The notes below the pieces were generated by a model. That model made no database searches and had not been told where the DNA came from. It worked only from the letters and a program-made list of their open reading frames with translations. A stretch of 64,000 bases of DNA from Streptomyces sp. SKN60 (lineage in GTDB: Bacteria > Actinomycetota > Actinomycetes > Streptomycetales > Streptomycetaceae): the NCBI RefSeq assembly GCF_026236535.1, contig NZ_JAHTMW010000004.1, positions 124,001 to 188,000 on the forward strand, read 5' to 3'. This document shows, piece by piece, positions 1 to 7,792 of this stretch; positions within the stretch are counted from its first letter, which is position 1; every line of letters begins with the position of its first letter. Position numbers and translations under genes: made by a program.

Positions 1-1229
1 AATACGGCCACGCCGTGGGCGGGGACGCTCGCCGAGATCTGCCCGGTCGTGCTCGCCGTGCCGCCGGTCCACAGGTCGGCGAGGGTGAACGTCCCACCAG
101 ACAGGCCGACTTGTGCGGCCGTCGTGGTGACCGTCGCGGTGCCGCCTCCTCGGTTGAACAGACCCACCGCGACCGAGCCGTCGGACAGGGGCTTGGCGAA
201 CACCTCCGTGCTGCCGTCGTCACGCACTCTGCGTCCGCCCGCGCCCAGCTGATCCTGGTTCACCGCCAGCAGACGCGGGTTGCGCAGGATGGCGCTGACG
301 TCGGCGGACATGGTGCGGATGTCGTTGCCTGCCATGAGCGGGGCGCCCATCAGTGCCCACAGGGCGAAGTGGGTGCGGGACTCGGTCAGTGACAGGCCGG
401 GACGGCCGACGACCAGCATGTCGGGGTCGTTCCAGTGCCCGGGCCCCGACTGTGCCGCCAGCGGCGCGGTGACATCCAGGACGTTGCCGACGCCCATCGG
501 ATAGCTGTTGGTGTTGCCGTTCTGCCAGATGTCCAGCAGGTCCTCGGTCGTCCGCCACAGGTCGGCGACCTCGCCCCAGTTGTACGTGGCACCCGTGATG
601 GCGTGCAGGCTGTTGGGGTTGATGCTGTAGACGATCGGCCGCCCGGTGGCACGCAGGGCGTCGCGCATGAGCGTGAACCGCGCGACCTGCTCGTCGCGGG
701 TGCCGCTGGACGAGCACCAGTCGTACTTGAGGTAGTCGACGCCCCACGAGGCGAACGTGGCGGCGTCTTGAGCCTCGTGCCCCTTACTGCCCGTGGACCC
801 CGGGTAGCCGCCCGTGGCCTGCGCGCAGGTGCGCTCACCCGGCACCTGGTAGATGCCGAACTTCAGCCCCTTGTCGTGGATGTAGTCCCCGAGCGCCTTC
901 ATCCCGCTCGGGAACTTGGCCGGATTTGCCCGCAGGTTGCCTGCCGCGTCGCGCTGCGGGTCGAACCAGCAGTCGTCGACCACCACGTACTGGTAGCCGG
1001 CGTCGCGCATGCCCGAGGACACCATCGCGTCGGCGGCCTGGCGAACCTGGGCCTCGGTGATCCCGCACCCGAAGCTGTTCCAGCTGTTCCAGCCCAGGGG
1101 CGGCGTGAGCGCCGGGCTGCCGGGCGCGGCCGAGGCGGTGGAGTGGGAAGAGGCCGTCACGGACGCGGTGACCGTCAGCACGGCGGTCGCGAGGAGGCGG
1201 AGCAGTCGTCCGCCTAATCGTCTGGACAC
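1..1229 (-). CDS. GH27 alpha-galactosidase, secreted (3' end outside window)
   Basis: Secreted glycoside hydrolase that removes terminal alpha-galactosyl units, for example from galactomannan. The frame is open at the left edge, so the true end is not visible (about 409 codons seen). It starts at a GTG preceded by AAGGAG. An Arg-rich, hydrophobic signal peptide ends near Ala-Ala-Pro-Gly at about residue 40. The barrel begins at LTPPLGWNSWNSFGC; YLKYDWC carries the nucleophile Asp and GHWNDPDML the acid/base Asp, both typical of GH27. The last visible residues (VPAHGVAV) belong to the C-terminal beta domain, so the catalytic part is complete. A CBM may follow outside. Family call is secure; substrate is inferred. 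Confidence 0.93.
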   Translation of the reverse strand, partial: MSRRLGGRLLRLLATAVLTVTASVTASSHSTASAAPGSPALTPPLGWNSWNSFGCGITEAQVRQAADAMVSSGMRDAGYQYVVVDDCWFDPQRDAAGNLRANPAKFPSGMKALGDYIHDKGLKFGIYQVPGERTCAQATGGYPGSTGSKGHEAQDAATFASWGVDYLKYDWCSSSGTRDEQVARFTLMRDALRATGRPIVYSINPNSLHAITGATYNWGEVADLWRTTEDLLDIWQNGNTNSYPMGVGNVLDVTAPLAAQSGPGHWNDPDMLVVGRPGLSLTESRTHFALWALMGAPLMAGNDIRTMSADVSAILRNPRLLAVNQDQLGAGGRRVRDDGSTEVFAKPLSDGSVAVGLFNRGGGTATVTTTAAQVGLSGGTFTLADLWTGGTASTTGQISASVPAHGVAV

Positions 1230-1573
1230 CAGGAACTCCTTCTACGGAAAGGCAGCATGAGGTGGGTGGATAAACATTCCTAATGTCACGTTCATGACAT
1301 TTCAGGAAAAGAGAGAGAGTGTTCGGAATTTCGAATTCTATTTCGAGACTTCGGCGTCCCCCGAATAGTAGAGACGTGAACGAACATTTCAACACCACCC
1401 GATGGCCCAGCTCCGCCACGCGACCTGCCAGGGCCGGAAAGGGTGGGTGGGGACCGGACCGGCTCCTTGCCCGGGGCCGGTACGAATCAGCAGAGCCCGG
1501 GCGACAGGCGAACCCGTACGACCAGCCCGCAGGAGCGCCTAACCCGGGGTGCCCCTGCAGGCCGGCCGCCGGG
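1230..1573. other. Intergenic region upstream of the alpha-galactosidase
   Basis: No gene is supported here. The stretch at 1260-1400 is clearly AT-richer than its surroundings, as expected for a promoter of the leftward alpha-galactosidase, and holds the inverted repeat listed at 1282-1301. The part at 1420-1573 follows the end of the leftward esterase gene; two short GCCCGGG/CCCGGGC arms near 1468-1505 could form a weak hairpin, but it is not a convincing terminator. Confidence 0.5.
1282..1301. promoter_or_regulatory. 7-6-7 inverted repeat, candidate operator
   Basis: AATGTCA (1282-1288) and TGACATT (1295-1301) are perfect inverted arms around a 6-base spacer. It lies about 50 bases upstream of the alpha-galactosidase start, inside the AT-rich promoter region, so it is a good candidate binding site for a dimeric regulator. 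It does not resemble the GTTAGCGCTAAC-type site at 3251-3286, so it probably serves a different regulator. The regulator is unknown. Confidence 0.5.
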
Positions 1574-2920
1574 TCACCCCATCGTCCACTGCTGGTTCGC
1601 GCCGCCGCTGCAGGACCACAGCTGGACAGGCGTGCCGTCGGTGGTTCCCAGGCCGGCCACGTCCAGGCAGAGCCCCGACTGCACCCCGGTGACGGTACCG
1701 TTCGGGTTGACCCGCCACTGCTGGTTGGGCTGGCCGTTGCAGGACCAGACGATCACCTTGGTGCCGTTGGTGGTCCCCTTGGCGCTGGCGTCCAGGCATA
1801 GCGTGCCGCCACCGACGGTGACGGTCAGCTGGTTCAACGCCGTACGCGTCCAGGTCTGGTTCGCGCCGCCGCTGCAGGCGAAGATCTGCTGCTGCGTGCC
1901 CGGCGCCGCGTTCGCGTCGGTCAGGCACTTACCTGCGGCCACCGCACGCAGCGCACCTGTCGTACCGCCGGAGGAGGCAGCGTCCAGTCCCATGAAGTGG
2001 ACCGCGTCGGCGGCCATCCCCGAGCCCTGGACCGGCAGTTGGTGTCCGGCCCCAGCGATGCTGTACGCCTCGACCTGGGTGGCGCCGGCGCTGTTGTCGT
2101 ACCGGGTCCGGGTCCAGTTGGTCGCGGGGGTGTCGGTGGCCGACGGCGTCTGGCTCACGCCGAGGACGTTGGTCCACTGCTTGATCTCTTCGCCGAGGTT
2201 GGTGTGGTTCAGGATGGTGTCGGCGGTCCCGTGCCACAGCTGCACACGCGGCCGCGGGCCGGTGTAGCCGGGGTATCCGGTGTTCCGCACCAGTCCGCCC
2301 CACTGCTGCGGGGTCATGGACACCTGGCCCTGGGCGCAGGCCGAGTTCCAGCCGCGCACCGAGCCGGTGGCGAAGCAGTGGTAGGGCACTCCCATGAACG
2401 CCGCGCCCGCCTTGAAGACGTCGGGGTAGTCGGCGAGCATCACGTTCGTCATCATGCCGCCCGAGGACTCCCCGGTCACGTACACGGCGTTGGGATTGCC
2501 GCCGTAGTGCTGCTCCGCGTAGGTGATCATCGACATGAGCCCGACCGGGTCGCTGCCGCCGTTGCGGGTCAGCGCCTGGTCCGAGGAGACGTCCCAGCAG
2601 CTTCCGCTCGGGTTCGTCGAGGGGTAGATCACGAGGAACCCGTACTTGTCGGCCTGGGAGGCGAAGTCCGTACTCGAGTACATGTAGGGGCCCGTTCCCT
2701 GGCAGCCGTGCAGGGCGAGCAGGATCGGCGGGTTGGGCTTGACGTTGTTCGGCACGTACAGGTGCATCAGCAGACCGGTCGGGTTGGTGCCGAAGTTCGT
2801 GATCTGCGTCAGCGAGGCGGCAGCGGCCCGTGGGGCCGTCTGCAGGCTCAGGCCGACCGCGAGGCCGAGCACCGTGATGATGCCGAGCAGCCGGTACGCG
2901 AGCGAGCAGGATCGGGACAT
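1574..2920 (-). CDS. CE1/PHB-depolymerase-family esterase with C-terminal CBM13
   Basis: Secreted carbohydrate esterase, probably an acetyl-xylan or feruloyl esterase that deacylates hemicellulose. A signal peptide covers residues 1-35 (cut near PRAAAAS). The alpha/beta-hydrolase domain (about 36-315) shows LLALHGCQG at the oxyanion region, the nucleophile Ser in GESSGG, the Asp in HGTADTIL and the His in AGAGHQLP. A ricin-B/CBM13 lectin domain (about 325-448) has three repeats ending in QTW, QQW and QQW. ATG is preceded by GGAGAGG. It is transcribed away from the GH10 remnant; the shared upstream region suggests joint control of plant-wall genes. The PHB depolymerase name is structural only; substrate uncertain. 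Confidence 0.9.
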   Translation of the reverse strand: MSRSCSLAYRLLGIITVLGLAVGLSLQTAPRAAAASLTQITNFGTNPTGLLMHLYVPNNVKPNPPILLALHGCQGTGPYMYSSTDFASQADKYGFLVIYPSTNPSGSCWDVSSDQALTRNGGSDPVGLMSMITYAEQHYGGNPNAVYVTGESSGGMMTNVMLADYPDVFKAGAAFMGVPYHCFATGSVRGWNSACAQGQVSMTPQQWGGLVRNTGYPGYTGPRPRVQLWHGTADTILNHTNLGEEIKQWTNVLGVSQTPSATDTPATNWTRTRYDNSAGATQVEAYSIAGAGHQLPVQGSGMAADAVHFMGLDAASSGGTTGALRAVAAGKCLTDANAAPGTQQQIFACSGGANQTWTRTALNQLTVTVGGGTLCLDASAKGTTNGTKVIVWSCNGQPNQQWRVNPNGTVTGVQSGLCLDVAGLGTTDGTPVQLWSCSGGANQQWTMG

Positions 2921-3454
2921 GGGACCTCTCCGTCGGGATGGCCAGGAGCGTGAGGAGGTCCGGCGCCACCGCGGAGCAGCGCCACCGATACTCGCGCCGG
3001 TCCGCCGCTTCCGTCAACAACCGCGCCGCGACCTTACGGTGGCCGGGCGGGCCCGCTCCGCCCACCTGTGGATTCGCCGGCGGCCGGACCAGGAAGTCCC
3101 GCCGTACGCGGTGAAAGCCGCACACGGGCCGGCCGCCGAGAGCGGAGGACGCGCCCCGGCCGCCTCCCCGGGGCGGCCCCGTGCGCGGAGTTCCGACAAC
3201 ATGCAGCGCCTGACGAAGGTTTCAGCGGGGGCAATCTTGCAGAGGCTTGTCTCGCAGGGAATGTTAGCGCTAACATTCCCTGCGAGGAGCCCGGCACCGC
3301 ACCCACCCAATCCCCTCGACTCTCTCCCGCCCCGTGTACGCCGCCCGGCAGGAACGGCCTGGGGGCGTATGCGCTCACAGGACCGCCAGGACGAGGCTGT
3401 GCCTCCGACCGGCATGCAGGCATCCCCCACCCAAGGAGAGCGATCCGTCATGCC
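2921..3454. other. Divergent intergenic region between esterase and xylanase remnant
   Basis: No convincing gene is present. The region carries the divergent promoters of the leftward esterase and of the rightward truncated xylanase, with the large palindromic operator at 3251-3286 lying about 170 bases before the xylanase start. A GGAG-type ribosome site (CCAAGGAGAG, 3431-3440) serves the ATG at 3455; the ATG at 3450 would stop after two codons. Confidence 0.55.
3251..3286. promoter_or_regulatory. 36-bp perfect palindrome with LacI-family operator core
   Basis: The left half CTCGCAGGGAATGTTAGC (3251-3268) is followed directly by its exact reverse complement (3269-3286), with no spacer. The core TGTTAGCGCTAACA has the central CG and flanking layout of LacI/GalR-family operators, and sites of this kind are known in front of actinobacterial xylan and arabinan genes. 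Its length exceeds what one LacI dimer needs, so the outer bases may add a second function such as a hairpin in the leader RNA. The cognate repressor is not in this window unless it is the truncated LacI at 42.5 kb, which lacks its DNA-binding domain. Confidence 0.8.
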
Positions 3455-3820
3455 ATGACTCAACGGGAACCCCGTCTCCGCAAGGTCCGGACAACAGCCG
3501 GGTGCACGGCCGTCGGCATGATCACAGTCGCCATCACCAGCCCCGCGGCTCACGCCGGGGCGAGCGCGCTCGGCGCGGCAGCAGCCGGCAGCGGCCGCTG
3601 CTTCGGCACCTCGGTACCCGCGGCCAAGCTCGGCGACTCGACGTACTCCACCGTTCTCGACCGGGAATTCACCATGATCACCCCGGAGAACGAGACGAAG
3701 TGGGACACCATCGAGCCGTTCCAGGGGTCGTTCAATTTCGCCCCGGGCGACCCGATCGTCGACCACGCCCCACGGACGGCCACCACGAGGCCCGTTTCCG
3801 CCCTGTTGACGCGCGACTGA
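3455..3820 (+). pseudogene. GH10 endo-xylanase, truncated after the signal and first barrel strand
   Basis: Stump of a secreted GH10 endo-1,4-beta-xylanase. The 121-residue frame has a signal peptide (about 1-36, ending AHAG) and then CFGTSVPAAKLGDSTYSTVL, FTMITPENETKWDTIEP and FNFAPGDPIVDHA, which match the start of the GH10 barrel. Homology stops at about 3769, right after VDHA; the normal continuation with the HTLVWH region, the Asn-Glu acid/base and the nucleophile Glu is absent, and 17 unrelated codons lead to a stop. A GH10 domain needs about 300 residues, so no enzyme can result. The promoter, operator and signal peptide remain intact, so a short secreted peptide could still be made. 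Confidence 0.88.
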
Positions 3821-3825
3821 TTTCA

Positions 3826-4410
3826 TCAAACGTCATCGGCCATTCCACTCGGGCCATCGCCGCGAACCAGCCGGTCAATCTCTGCGGCGGAGTCGGCGGC
3901 GAGGCGGTAGATGCCCTGGAGGCTCGCTGAACGGATCAGGCGTCCGTCCTCGACGTGCTTGAGCAGTCGCTCGCCCCGGCGGGATGTGTAGGTCAGCCGC
4001 TCCAGGAGGTCCCCTGGGACGACGGTGTCGAACCTGAGCGGGGCACCTGGCGGCCCGATGAGAACTTCGGTGACACATCCGGTCTTGAGCGGGCGCCAGT
4101 CCAGCAACTTCACGTAGTCGTCATCGGGAAGCGCCGAGCCGGCGTTCTCGTAGGGGACGATCTGAGCTACCTCCAGCGCTCCCAGCACGTAGAGACAGGT
4201 GCGGTTGGCTCGCACAGGGTAGACACGGTCGCCAGGCTGCACTCCCGCACGCAGGAAGCTCGGCAGTGACTGGTGCGGCCCGCCGAACAGCATCGTAAGC
4301 CGCTGCCCGGTCCGGCCCGACCGTTCCAGCTCCCGGCACAAGCCGTTGGTCCACAACGTCGTATAAGAGTTCGCCACGTCGGCACGGTAGCCGCGCCCCC
4401 TGACAGCCAT
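3826..4410 (-). CDS. Hypothetical protein, 194 aa
   Basis: I do not recognise a family. The soluble, moderately charged protein contains the segment DRVYPVRANRTCLYVLGALEV and, later, IGPPGAPLRFDTVVPGDLLERLTY, then a C-terminal alpha-helical part. No signal peptide or membrane segment is seen. The ATG at 4408-4410 (MAVRGRGYRADVANSY) is chosen over an upstream in-frame start because that one would overlap the divergent DUF4240 gene and add low-complexity Arg-rich sequence. It lies head to head with the DUF4240 gene across 44 bases, suggesting a shared promoter region. Its 3' end abuts the xylanase truncation, so it may have arrived with the event that cut that gene. Confidence 0.6.
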   Translation of the reverse strand: MAVRGRGYRADVANSYTTLWTNGLCRELERSGRTGQRLTMLFGGPHQSLPSFLRAGVQPGDRVYPVRANRTCLYVLGALEVAQIVPYENAGSALPDDDYVKLLDWRPLKTGCVTEVLIGPPGAPLRFDTVVPGDLLERLTYTSRRGERLLKHVEDGRLIRSASLQGIYRLAADSAAEIDRLVRGDGPSGMADDV

Positions 4411-4454
4411 GCCCCTGGAGGTCGATGTCAGTACGTGGTGGCATGCTCGCGGCC

Positions 4455-4988
4455 ATGAACAGGGAGCAGTTCTGGGTATTGATCGAGGAAGCCCGCGAGC
4501 AGGTGCTCGACACCAGGGACGCCTCCGGCATCGCCTGCCGTGCCTCCGAGCTGCTTGCCGGCCGCTCGTCACCAGAGATCACCGCAGCAGAGCAGATCCT
4601 CTGGGATCTCATGGCCGACTCCTACCGAAATCCGCTGTGGGCCGCCGCCTACGTTCTCAACGGCGGGTGCTCGGACGATGGCTTCGACTACTTTCGCGGC
4701 TGGCTGATCGCGCAAGGCCGCACGGTATTCGAGCGCGCCGTTGCTGACGCCGACACACTTGCCGTACTCCCTGATGTCCGCGCTGCCGCGCCTGAAGGGG
4801 TCTTCGACTGTGAAGAGATGCTGAGCATCGCCTGGAACGCCCACCGGAAGGCCACCGGCCAGGGACTTCCCGCCGATGTCTTCACCATCCGGTACCCGGA
4901 CCTGGACCCTGCCTGGGACTTCGATTTTGACGATCGTGAAGAGATGGCTCGCAGGCTCCCCGCCTTGAGCGCGCTTTATTTGTACTGA
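4455..4988 (+). CDS. DUF4240 domain protein
   Basis: Soluble 177-residue protein. The opening MNREQFWVLIEEAREQVLD, the central LMADSYRNPLWAAAYVLNGGCSDDGFDYFRGWLIAQG and the end with a DFDF acidic patch are typical of DUF4240, a family common in Streptomyces with no established function; it is often found near other small cytoplasmic proteins thought to play roles in contact-dependent or phage-related functions, but that is inference. The ATG at 4455 was preferred to 4425 because family members begin with this Phe-Trp motif. Followed 90 bases later by another small orphan gene on the same strand. Confidence 0.75.
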   Translation: MNREQFWVLIEEAREQVLDTRDASGIACRASELLAGRSSPEITAAEQILWDLMADSYRNPLWAAAYVLNGGCSDDGFDYFRGWLIAQGRTVFERAVADADTLAVLPDVRAAAPEGVFDCEEMLSIAWNAHRKATGQGLPADVFTIRYPDLDPAWDFDFDDREEMARRLPALSALYLY

Positions 4989-5078
4989 CAGCGGACAGCA
5001 ACATCCCGTGCTCCCGACAGAGCCCGGCCTGAGCTGACCCACCGTAACCGCCCCTCAAGTCCTCTCCGGAAGGCCACC

Positions 5079-5309
5079 ATGAGCTGGGACGTGATCCTCC
5101 TACGCCTGCCCGACGACGTCACATCGGTGCAGGTGCTCCACATCCGGGGCTCCGGCGACGGCGTGCTGGCGCCCGTCCTCCGTCTCGCCGAGGCTCTGCG
5201 GTGCAAGGCGCTCGACTGCGCCGAAGGGGACCTGATCGCTCCGGGTCAGACCTCGGGCTGGCACGCTTTCCAGCAGTTCCGCGATCGAGTGATGGGATCC
5301 TCTCAGTGA
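5079..5309 (+). CDS. Small hypothetical protein, possibly internally shortened
   Basis: A 76-residue protein of unknown function beginning MSWDVILLRLPDDVTSVQ and ending with GWHAFQQFRDRVMG. From memory, Streptomyces relatives with this start and this end are nearly twice as long, with a middle segment (including a WSIELN-type stretch) that is missing here between VTSVQ and VLHIRG; if so this is an in-frame internal deletion. That is inference. Its stop overlaps the GTG start of the DUF4253 gene (GTGA, 5306-5309), so the two are probably translationally coupled. Confidence 0.6.
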   Translation: MSWDVILLRLPDDVTSVQVLHIRGSGDGVLAPVLRLAEALRCKALDCAEGDLIAPGQTSGWHAFQQFRDRVMGSSQ

Positions 5310-6139
5310 TAACTCCCGGTCACAGCACCAGCAGCCGCCCCCTGCACTCCGAAACCCGATGGGGCCTTCCGCCCGGTCGGATGGTCACATCCGATGAGGG
5401 CGACGGAGATGTACAGCCCCTGTGGCTCAGCGACGACCCGGCCACGGCCGAGCTGTGGACGCGGATGCACGCCGAGCACACGCGCTCCGGACTGTGGCCG
5501 CTGCTACTCGACTCGCTGGATCCGAGCGATGGCGAGTTCCGCCCATGGGGATCCGGAGAGGTCTTCCCCGAGCAGATGTCGTCCCCGGCGAACCACGACT
5601 CTGCCGGCCTCCTCGCGCAGTGGTGGGCGACCTACACAGCCGTCGACGAAGACGACATGCTCGACACCGACAGGCGCTTCGCCGTCACGGCCCCCTTCGG
5701 ACAGAGCTGGCCCGGCCCCGCGCTCAGCCGGGAGACGGCAACGGACCCCGACCATCTGGCCGCCGAGTACGCGCAGGCATTCCTCGCCGACCACCCACAG
5801 ACACGACTGGGGCTGGTCGCCGCGGCATCCGGTGCGGAGGCGTTGGCAGCTGTGGGCTGGTCCGGGCCCTGCAACTACGACAACGACACCGCGAAGTTCT
5901 CCGCGGTCGTCCGTGACTGGGAACACCGCTTCGGCGCCCGGGTCATCGCGGTCGGCTTCTCCACGCTGCGCCTCAGCGTCGCCGCGCCACCTGTGGACGA
6001 GCACGAGGCTCTCCTGGTCGCAGCCGAGCACTTCGCCTTCTGCCCGGACAACATCTGGCAGGGCAGCAGGCCGTACACAGTGGCCGCATACGCCGAGCGG
6101 ATCGCCGGCGCCCATCAATGGGACTTCTGGTGGGACTGA
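5306..6139 (+). CDS. DUF4253 domain protein
   Basis: Cytoplasmic protein of 277 residues. The N-terminal part has WGLPPGRMV and PLWLSDDP; the C-terminal third (CNYDNDTAKFSAVVRDWEHRFGARVIAVGF, LRLSVAAPP, AEHFAFCPDNIWQG and the final WDFWWD) is the DUF4253 domain. Function unknown. I chose the GTG at 5306, which overlaps the previous stop as GTGA and keeps the conserved LPPGR segment; an ATG at 5381 would delete part of it. Codon use matches neighbours. It is the second gene of a two-gene unit. Confidence 0.78.
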   Translation: MITPGHSTSSRPLHSETRWGLPPGRMVTSDEGDGDVQPLWLSDDPATAELWTRMHAEHTRSGLWPLLLDSLDPSDGEFRPWGSGEVFPEQMSSPANHDSAGLLAQWWATYTAVDEDDMLDTDRRFAVTAPFGQSWPGPALSRETATDPDHLAAEYAQAFLADHPQTRLGLVAAASGAEALAAVGWSGPCNYDNDTAKFSAVVRDWEHRFGARVIAVGFSTLRLSVAAPPVDEHEALLVAAEHFAFCPDNIWQGSRPYTVAAYAERIAGAHQWDFWWD

Positions 6140-6195
6140 TCCACTCGACGGAGGACGCTCAACCGGGAACCGGCCTTCAGGGATGCGGTGCTGGT

Positions 6196-6594
6196 TCAAG
6201 CGACGACGGACAGTCTGTGCCACCAGTGACTGCAGCCTTCGGAGCAAAGGCGCTCGCGGCGCCGCGCGTCGGCAACGGTGAGCACCGCGGTCAGTAGCCT
6301 GAACGCCTTCCGGCGCTCGTCCAAGGGTGTGAGGCCGGCGATCTTTCCCAGTTGCTCGTCGATCCGGCCTCGTGAGAGCAGCACTGCGGGCGTATGCGTC
6401 GGGCGCAGCCCGGAACGGCGGATGCTCTCTGGTGCGTCCTCGGCGACGGCGCGCGCCTGGATGCAGTGATGACGCAGGAGCAGCAGCACTTCGGACTGCT
6501 CTTCCTGGCTGAGGGCGTCGAACCATTCAACGCCGTCTGACATCGGGCGCATCTCCTGCGCGAGCTCGTTGAGCAGGACATCGCGTTCGTTCAT
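6196..6594 (-). CDS. DUF5958 family protein
   Basis: A 132-residue soluble protein starting MNERDVLLNELAQEMRPMSDGVEWF, with LLLRHHCIQARAVAEDAPESIRRSGLRPTHTP in the middle and CSEGCSHWWHRL at the end. These match DUF5958, a family seen mostly in Streptomyces, function unknown. The Cys/His-rich C-terminus could bind metal, which is inference. Its ATG overlaps the stop of the upstream Fic pseudogene as ATGA (6591-6594), so the two once formed a coupled operon; the DUF5958 gene itself is intact although its partner is ruined. Confidence 0.78.
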   Translation of the reverse strand: MNERDVLLNELAQEMRPMSDGVEWFDALSQEEQSEVLLLLRHHCIQARAVAEDAPESIRRSGLRPTHTPAVLLSRGRIDEQLGKIAGLTPLDERRKAFRLLTAVLTVADARRRERLCSEGCSHWWHRLSVVA

Positions 6595-7031
6595 GACTGC
6601 CTCCCGTGGGACGGACGCTGTTCCGCGGCGGTGATCAGGATTCCGAGCAGCACCGCCAGGTCGGCCGCGCCTTCGGCGTCGTCGGCCCCTGGTCGAGGAG
6701 AACGCCTTTGCAGGCCAGGACGAAGGCCAACGCCAGTATGGCCGCACGGGCGTTGCCGTCTTCGAACGGATGGAAGAAGAGGATGTAGAGGAAGGTCCGG
6801 GCAGCGCGTGACGGGATGGGCAGATCAGATTGAAAGCTCTCTGAAACCGCCGCCATCGTGGCCCAGCACGGTTCGCTGCCACTTTGCCATGAGGGCGAAG
6901 GTCAACGGCCTGCCTTGCTCCGCGTCGGCGAAGGTCACGCCGAGGGCGGGTTTGAACCTGGCCGCATACGTTCAGACTTCGCCGTCTTCCAGGATGTCGC
7001 GAAATGCGACGCGGCACTCGATGACATTCAT
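6591..7031 (-). pseudogene. Fic/Doc-domain gene, broken by a stop and two frameshifts
   Basis: Fic proteins transfer AMP or other phosphate-containing groups. Reading leftward from about 7031: frame one gives MNVIECRVAFRDILEDGEV then TGA; the same frame continues with TYAARFKPALGVTFADAEQG and KWQRTVLGHDGGGFRELS; the next frame continues at about 6840 with RAARTFLYILFFHPFEDGNARAAI, which contains the Fic motif HPFxDGNxR (HPFEDGNAR); a further shift near 6685 gives AADLAVLLGILITAAEQ to the stop at 6591. So an in-frame stop and two frameshifts interrupt one ancestral gene. The stop overlaps the DUF5958 start. Sequencing error is possible for one lesion but not likely for three. Confidence 0.75.
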
Positions 7032-7069
7032 CGAGCCCTCGTCGGTCTCCTGCGGGAGGTCGTCACGCT

Positions 7070-7660
7070 AGACCTCACATCGATTCGCCGTACAGCTCAG
7101 GCGCGGGAGTTGCACGACCTCGCCTCCGTCACGCCATTTCTCCAGCCGGCTGACTGGCAGAAGATCCAGCGAATGGGCGAGACCTTCGCGTATGCCTCCA
7201 CACTGCTGCTGAGGTTCGAGGGCGGGCAGCCGTTCAAGCCCACCGCCGAGTTCGTGCAGCGGTACACCGAGGACGTGGCCGCCCTACCCGCTCGGTACGG
7301 AACCTTGAAGGAGTGGGGGGGGACGACCTCTGGGGCATGGTGTCCTCGCTCCTCGATCTCCTGTCGAAGCCACCGGCGCTGGACATGGCAGCCGTGGACA
7401 CCGTCCATCACTCCGATTTCGAACAGCTCGTCGCCGGGACGGCAACGGACCAGTAGGGCAACCGGTCGTACAGCACCTGTACGGCGGGGCCATGGCGGAC
7501 CATCCCTCGACGCTGCCGATCGTGGTCACGAACGGCCGGTTCACGGGCGGGGGCACAGATGTGGGCGGAGGAGCGTGACCGGGTCCGGCTCGTAGACTGC
7601 GAGGGCCTGGGGCGGTGGATTCAGGAAGGCACACCGCTCACGGACATCATCGCCCCATCA
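7070..7660 (+). pseudogene. Mrr-like restriction endonuclease remnant
   Basis: Three pieces in different frames look like one decayed gene. Piece one (about 7100-7316) encodes ELHDLASVTPFLQPADWQKI through ARYGTLKEWG. After a run of eight G (7315-7322) the frame shifts and gives DDLWGMVSSLLDLLSKPP and VHHSDFEQLVAG, then a stop at 7456; FEQLVA is the usual opening of an Mrr-type nuclease domain. The end of that domain follows at 7459 (QPVVQHLYGG, LPIVVTNGRFT) and, after another shift near 7550, at 7559 (MWAEERDRVRLVD, LGRWIQEGTPL). The middle with the catalytic Asp and Gln/Glu-x-Lys is missing. The start is not defined. Family assignment rests on remembered motif layout. Confidence 0.55.
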
Positions 7661-7792
7661 CACCGAGCACTCTCCGGGATCCGCGATCCTCGGCTCAGAC
7701 TCGGGCGATCCGAAAAGCCGTCCATGAACTGCAGCGGACCCCAAGTCCGACCCAGGACCTGGTCATGGGCCGGACCCTGGTTGTCATCGTCC

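Noticed and set aside
6196..7031. Active Fic toxin-antitoxin pair
   Set aside because: The Fic frame carries a stop and two shifts; only a decayed pair can be claimed.
7315..7322. Programmed ribosomal frameshift at the G run
   Set aside because: The gene also has an internal deletion and a further shift, so decay is the simpler explanation.
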